Source: Bradyrhizobium frederickii
Lineage (GTDB): Bacteria; Pseudomonadota; Alphaproteobacteria; Rhizobiales; Xanthobacteraceae
DNA length: 64,000 nucleotides
Direction of reading: 5' to 3'
Assembly: GCF_004570865.1 (NCBI RefSeq)
Contig: NZ_SPQS01000013.1
Location: forward strand, 124,001 to 188,000
Shown in pieces: positions 60,643 through 64,000 of the stretch. Under the pieces are notes generated by a model. It saw only the letters and a list, made by a program, of their open reading frames with translations. It was not told the DNA's origin and did no database searches. Position 1 is the stretch's first letter; each line of letters starts with the position of its first letter. The translations under genes and the position numbers were made by a program.

Positions 60643-60727
60643 GTCGTGCCCGGGCTTGTCCCGGGCATCCGCGTTCTTCGTGCAAGCAATTGAAGACGTG
60701 GGTGGCCGGGACAAGCCCGGCCACGAC
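60643..60727. repeat. Nested palindrome between GST and TRAP genes
   Basis: Outer GTCGTG (60643) and CACGAC (60722), and inner arms CGGGCTTGTCCCGG (60651-60664) and CCGGGACAAGCCCG (60706-60719), match exactly over 14 bases. The long pairing forms one large hairpin. From memory, this type of repeat is common in Bradyrhizobium intergenic regions. Confidence 0.75.
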
Positions 60728-60771
60728 CCGTTCGACGTGAGCTCCGACCTCACCGCTGGGACGGCGCGAAC

Positions 60772-62076
60772 CTACCCGTACAGCACCCGAGGTAAAATCG
60801 TGACGATGCCCGGCCACAGCGTCAGCAGCAGCACGAAGCCGATCATGATCATCAGGTACGGCATCGTGACGCGCGCGATGTAGCCGAGGCCGTCTTCGGT
60901 CAGGCCCTGGATCACGAACAGATTGAAGCCGACCGGCGGGGTGATCTGCGCCATCTCGACGGCGAGCACCAGGAACACGCCGAACCAGACCTCGTCGAAG
61001 CCCGCCCCCTTCACGATCGGCAGCACGATCGGCAGCGTCATCACGATCATCGAGAAGCCGTCGAGGAAGCAGCCGAGGATCAGGTAGAAGACGATCAGCA
61101 CGACGATCAACATGAAGGGCGACAAACCGAGCCCCTTGACGAAGGCGGCGACCGCCTGCGGGATGCCGAGGAAGGCCGCGGCATTGCCGAGGATCGAGGC
61201 CCCTAATACGATCAGCGCGATCATCGAGCAGGTGACGACCGAGCCGATCAGCACGTCGCGCATCACCTGCTGCGACATCGCGCCCTGCGCCCAGGCCACC
61301 AGCGCCGCGCCGAGCACGCCGACGGCGGCGGCTTCTGACGGCGTGGCGAGCCCGCCATACATCGAGCCGAGCACGCAGGCGATCAGGAACAGTGCCGGCG
61401 CGAGGTCCTTCAGCGCAGCGAAGCGTTCGCTCCATGGCACCTGCGAAAGCTTGGCTTCAGTCTCCGGCACCATCGTGCGGTCGAGACTCGTATGCAGCAT
61501 CACCCAGGCCATGAAGGTGGCGGCGAGCAGGAATCCCGGCAGCACGCCAGCCGTGAACAGCTTCAGGATCGAGACGTCGCCGAGCACACCGTAAATGATC
61601 ATGATGTTGGAGGGCGGAATCAGGAAGCCGAGCGTGCCGGCACCGGCGAGCGAGCCGATCGCGATGTCGCGCGAATAGCCGCGGCGCAGCAGCTCGTTGA
61701 GCGACATGCGGCCGATCACCTGTGTGGTCGCGGCCGAGGAGCCGGAGATCGCCGCAAAGATGGTGCAGCCGATCACGTTGACATGCAGCAGGCGGCCGGG
61801 CAGCAGGCCGGCCCAGGGCGCGAGGCCCTGAAACAGCGACCGTGACAGGCGGGTGCGAAACAGCAATTCGCCCATCAGGATGAACAGCGGCAGCGCCAGC
61901 AGCTCCTGCGTGGTCAGGATGTTCCAGGCGTATTGCGGCAGCAGCTTGTCGAGCGGGATCGAACGGAACATCGCGAGCAGCAGCGTCGCGGTGAGCGCAA
62001 GCGTGAGGCCAATCCAGACGCCGCACGCCAGCAGCGCGAACAGGATCGCGAACAGTGCGACGACTTCGATGGTCAT
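60772..62076 (-). CDS. dctM: TRAP transporter large permease, DctM-like
   Basis: A 434-residue membrane protein with about twelve helices. The start has LFAILFALLACGVWIGL, followed by LLALPLFILMGELLFRT and PGRLLHVNVIGCTIFAAISGSSAATTQVIG (an ISGSSAA loop typical of DctM), then LIPPSNIMIIYGV and near the end FGVFLVLAVEMAQITPPVGFNLFVIQG. It drives uptake with the sodium gradient together with DctQ and DctP. Last gene of the TRAP operon on this strand. A large palindrome lies just downstream. Confidence 0.95.
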   Translation of the reverse strand: MTIEVVALFAILFALLACGVWIGLTLALTATLLLAMFRSIPLDKLLPQYAWNILTTQELLALPLFILMGELLFRTRLSRSLFQGLAPWAGLLPGRLLHVNVIGCTIFAAISGSSAATTQVIGRMSLNELLRRGYSRDIAIGSLAGAGTLGFLIPPSNIMIIYGVLGDVSILKLFTAGVLPGFLLAATFMAWVMLHTSLDRTMVPETEAKLSQVPWSERFAALKDLAPALFLIACVLGSMYGGLATPSEAAAVGVLGAALVAWAQGAMSQQVMRDVLIGSVVTCSMIALIVLGASILGNAAAFLGIPQAVAAFVKGLGLSPFMLIVVLIVFYLILGCFLDGFSMIVMTLPIVLPIVKGAGFDEVWFGVFLVLAVEMAQITPPVGFNLFVIQGLTEDGLGYIARVTMPYLMIMIGFVLLLTLWPGIVTILPRVLYG

Positions 62077-62107
62077 GCGATCTTGAATCCGGGTGCGGGC
62101 AAGGCGA

Positions 62108-62701
62108 TCATTCGACGGGCGAGGCCTTCATGCGATGATCCTCCAGGGGCAGGCCGAGCGCGGCCTGGATCGCGCGCGCCAGGAACTGGAGCGTCAGCAG
62201 CAGCATGCCGAAGGTGACGATCGCCTGTGGAAACCACAGTGGCGTGTCGCTCGAGGTCGAGACCTGGCCACGCACGAAGGCGCTCCAGGCGAACTTCGCC
62301 ATGGCCGAGGTCAGGAACGCCATGAAGGCGAAGCCGGCCGCCGCCGAGAGAATCTCGAGCGCGCGCTGCACTGGCGCCGGCACGTTCTTCAGCAGCAGCA
62401 CGACACGGATATGGCCGCCGACGCGCAAGGTCATGGCGGCGCCGAAGGTGAAGGACGCCGCCATCAGATAGGAGGAATACTCCCAGGCGATCGAGATGCT
62501 GGGCGGGAAGAACGGCAGGAAGTTCGACAGGAAGCGCGTCGCGACCTCGCACAGCATCAGCAGCGTCAGCATCAAGAGACAGCCGCCGCCGATCCAGCCG
62601 TCGAGCCGGCCGAGGCGATCGATGCCGTCGAGCAGGATGCGCAGCGGCGCCGGCGCCGCTGCATTCAGGCTCTGCGGAGCTTCGGGCGAGATGCTCACCA
62701 C
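62108..62701 (-). CDS. dctQ: TRAP transporter small permease, DctQ-like
   Basis: A 197-residue membrane protein with four helices. The first, GWIGGGCLLMLTLLMLCEVATRF, precedes the family sequence SISIAWEYSSYLMAASFTFGAAMTLRVGGHIRV (WEYSSYLM and RVGGHIRV are typical DctQ motifs). It is the connector of the TRAP complex. The start is GTG at 62701. It lies 31 bases upstream of dctM and 10 bases after dctP, so the three genes form one operon. Confidence 0.92.
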   Translation of the reverse strand: MVSISPEAPQSLNAAAPAPLRILLDGIDRLGRLDGWIGGGCLLMLTLLMLCEVATRFLSNFLPFFPPSISIAWEYSSYLMAASFTFGAAMTLRVGGHIRVVLLLKNVPAPVQRALEILSAAAGFAFMAFLTSAMAKFAWSAFVRGQVSTSSDTPLWFPQAIVTFGMLLLTLQFLARAIQAALGLPLEDHRMKASPVE

Positions 62702-62711
62702 GACATCATCC

Positions 62712-63713
62712 TCAGCCGCGCTTCATTTCGGCGAGATAGGCCCGCACAGGCTTGTCCGCTGCCGGCACGCGCTTGAGGAAGGCGTCGAGCTGCGGCGCAG
62801 TCTTGGCCCGGATGTCCGTCATCATGGCTTGCGAGACCGGCACCACCTCCATGCCACCTTCCTTCAGGCGGTTGAGGCTGTCGACGTCGGCCTTGAGCGA
62901 ATTGGCCCAGAAGCCCGGCTCCATCTTCGCCGCAACATCCGCGACGAGCTTCTGCTGGTCGGCGCTGAGCGCCTTCCAGGAATCGAGATTGACGGTGAGC
63001 ATCTGCGACGACCAGACGTGGTTGGTCGGGTAGACGTATTTCAGGAATTCCCAGAACTTGCCGTCGACGCCCGACACCGACGAGGTGGAGACGCCGGCAA
63101 CCGCGCCGGAGGCCAGCGCGGGGATCGTTTCGCCCCAGGGGATCATCACGGCCGCCATGCCGATCGCATTCAGCATGTCGACCGCATTCTTGTCAGGCAC
63201 GCGGATCTTGATGTTCTTCAGGCCCTCGACGTCGGCGACCTTCGCCTTGAGGTGCAGGTACTGCGTCGGCCAGGGCACGACGTAGAGAATCTTCTGGTTG
63301 TTGCGCGCGGCAATCTTCTCGTATTCGGGCCGCACGTATTTGTGCAGCACCTTCAACTCGTCCACCGAGCCGCAGAGGAACGGAATGCTCTCGACGCCCA
63401 TGAAGGGCTCGTCGCCGACCTGCTGGATGTTGAGGACGTCGGCGAGCGGCACCAGGCCGTCGCGCACGGCGCGCAAATGCTCGGGCCCCTTGAAGCCGAG
63501 CTGGCCGCCGGCTTTCACGGTGATCGCGACCGAGCCGCCCGTCTGCTTCTTCACCTCCTCCGCGAAGGCCATCGCGTTCTGGGTGTGAAAATTGCCGTCG
63601 GGCCAGACCGTCGACATGTCCCAGCTCGTCGTCGCCGCCCGCGCACGGGTCGAGATGTGACCTGCGGCGAGCAGCGTCGCTGCGCCCGCGGTGAAGTTCC
63701 GTCGCGTGATCAT
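62712..63713 (-). CDS. dctP: TRAP transporter substrate-binding protein, DctP-like
   Basis: A 333-residue periplasmic protein. The N-terminus has twin-Arg TRRNFTAGAA and a hydrophobic stretch ending near STRARAA, so Tat export is possible. The mature protein has DVEGLKNIKIRVPDKNAVDML, in which the Arg of KIRVP is the usual carboxylate-binding residue, and IPWGETIPALASGAVAGVSTS. Such proteins bind dicarboxylates or other small acids. ATG 63713 has GGAGGGG before it. It lies 34 bases after a hydantoinase-like gene, so the substrate may be an acid or amide linked to that enzyme. Confidence 0.92.
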   Translation of the reverse strand: MITRRNFTAGAATLLAAGHISTRARAATTSWDMSTVWPDGNFHTQNAMAFAEEVKKQTGGSVAITVKAGGQLGFKGPEHLRAVRDGLVPLADVLNIQQVGDEPFMGVESIPFLCGSVDELKVLHKYVRPEYEKIAARNNQKILYVVPWPTQYLHLKAKVADVEGLKNIKIRVPDKNAVDMLNAIGMAAVMIPWGETIPALASGAVAGVSTSSVSGVDGKFWEFLKYVYPTNHVWSSQMLTVNLDSWKALSADQQKLVADVAAKMEPGFWANSLKADVDSLNRLKEGGMEVVPVSQAMMTDIRAKTAPQLDAFLKRVPAADKPVRAYLAEMKRG

Positions 63714-63747
63714 TGCACCCCTCCGTTGATCCAAGCGCACTGACACG

Positions 63748-64000
63748 TCAGCGCGCGTAGCCGTAAACTGCAGCGGCATTGCCGGCGGACACGAGCCCGC
63801 TTTCGATATCGTGCTTGACCGCCGCACGCTCGCGCGTCGTGGGATCGCCGATGCCGGCGCCGCCGGGCGTCAGCACCACCAGCCGATCGTCCGGCGGCAC
63901 CTGCTGAAAGCCCTTGCCGCGCAGCTTCTTGCCGGACTTGAGGCCGACATAGCCGGCCTCGCCGTTCCGGCCGCCATCGCGTCCGCGCGGCGGATGATCG
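63748..64000 (-). CDS. Hydantoinase B / 5-oxoprolinase-family protein (3' part)
   Basis: The gene continues past the right edge; about 84 C-terminal residues are visible. GGRNGEAGYVGLKSGKKL, then FQQVPPDDRLVVLTPGGAGIGDP, and the end with ESGLVSAGNAAAVYGYAR are the standard end of HyuB/N-methylhydantoinase B proteins. With a HyuA partner these enzymes hydrolyse hydantoins, 5-oxoproline, acetophenone carboxylate or similar amides with ATP. HyuA would be expected upstream outside the window. The TRAP operon follows on the same strand with 34 bases between. Confidence 0.9.
   Translation of the reverse strand, partial: DHPPRGRDGGRNGEAGYVGLKSGKKLRGKGFQQVPPDDRLVVLTPGGAGIGDPTTRERAAVKHDIESGLVSAGNAAAVYGYAR

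Overview
The window is GC-rich chromosomal DNA of an alphaproteobacterium, most likely Bradyrhizobium or a close relative. This is judged from gene content and order: a tolQ-R-A-B/pal/cpoB/tilS/ftsH cluster, a three-gene proton-translocating transhydrogenase, a GapR/DUF2312 protein, an aa3-oxidase subunit IV, CtrA-type boxes, and REP-like intergenic repeats of a style I associate with that genus. No tRNA, rRNA, CRISPR array, insertion sequence or prophage was seen. Both ends cut genes: an FAD oxidoreductase on the left and a hydantoinase-B-like protein on the right.

Layout. 0-8 kb: end of an L-2-hydroxyglutarate-oxidase-like gene, two small DUF465 genes, two small unknown genes, a GGDEF protein with a basic tail, purE-purK, aqpZ, rpsU, a TPR lipoprotein, a proline/alanine-rich membrane protein and a cupin. 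8-15.5 kb: two cation/proton antiporters, an anchored alpha/beta hydrolase, pntB-pntAB-pntAA, an oxidase subunit IV and a Fic/Doc-AbrB toxin-antitoxin pair with a palindromic operator. 15.5-24.5 kb: an M3 oligopeptidase, a TacA-like sigma-54 activator preceded by a perfect CtrA box, an L,D-transpeptidase, a DUF882 peptidase, gapR and DUF1244. 24.7-28.2 kb: DUF1036 coupled to pyk, a TetR regulator and a lone Flp pilin. 28.6-35 kb: a membrane glycosylation-like island with two paralogous multi-span proteins converging on a third membrane protein, a GtrB-type glycosyltransferase and a methyltransferase.

35-47.6 kb is the cell-division and envelope block: ftsH, tilS, cpoB, pal, then a FeeM-like acyltransferase (with a CtrA box) and a GGDEF-EAL protein lying between pal and tolB, then tolB, tolA, tolR, tolQ. 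48-51.8 kb: a CysE-like acyltransferase lacking two catalytic residues, a desaturase, and a DUF2852 gene next to a TetR gene with related operator-like repeats. 51.9-58.2 kb is an ECF42-like sigma factor with three YCII (DGPF-type) proteins, an SRPBCC protein and a VOC protein. Three of its transcription units carry the same exact promoter pattern, TGTCGG-N17-CGTC. 58.2-64 kb: a GhrA-type dehydrogenase, a divergent TetR/GST pair and a TRAP transporter downstream of the hydantoinase-like gene.

The strongest candidate for an under-described system is the ECF/YCII regulon. Next are the inverted membrane-protein pair around the GtrB-type enzyme and the CtrA-linked signalling genes inside the tol-pal block. 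All functions are inferred from reading the sequence, without database searches.
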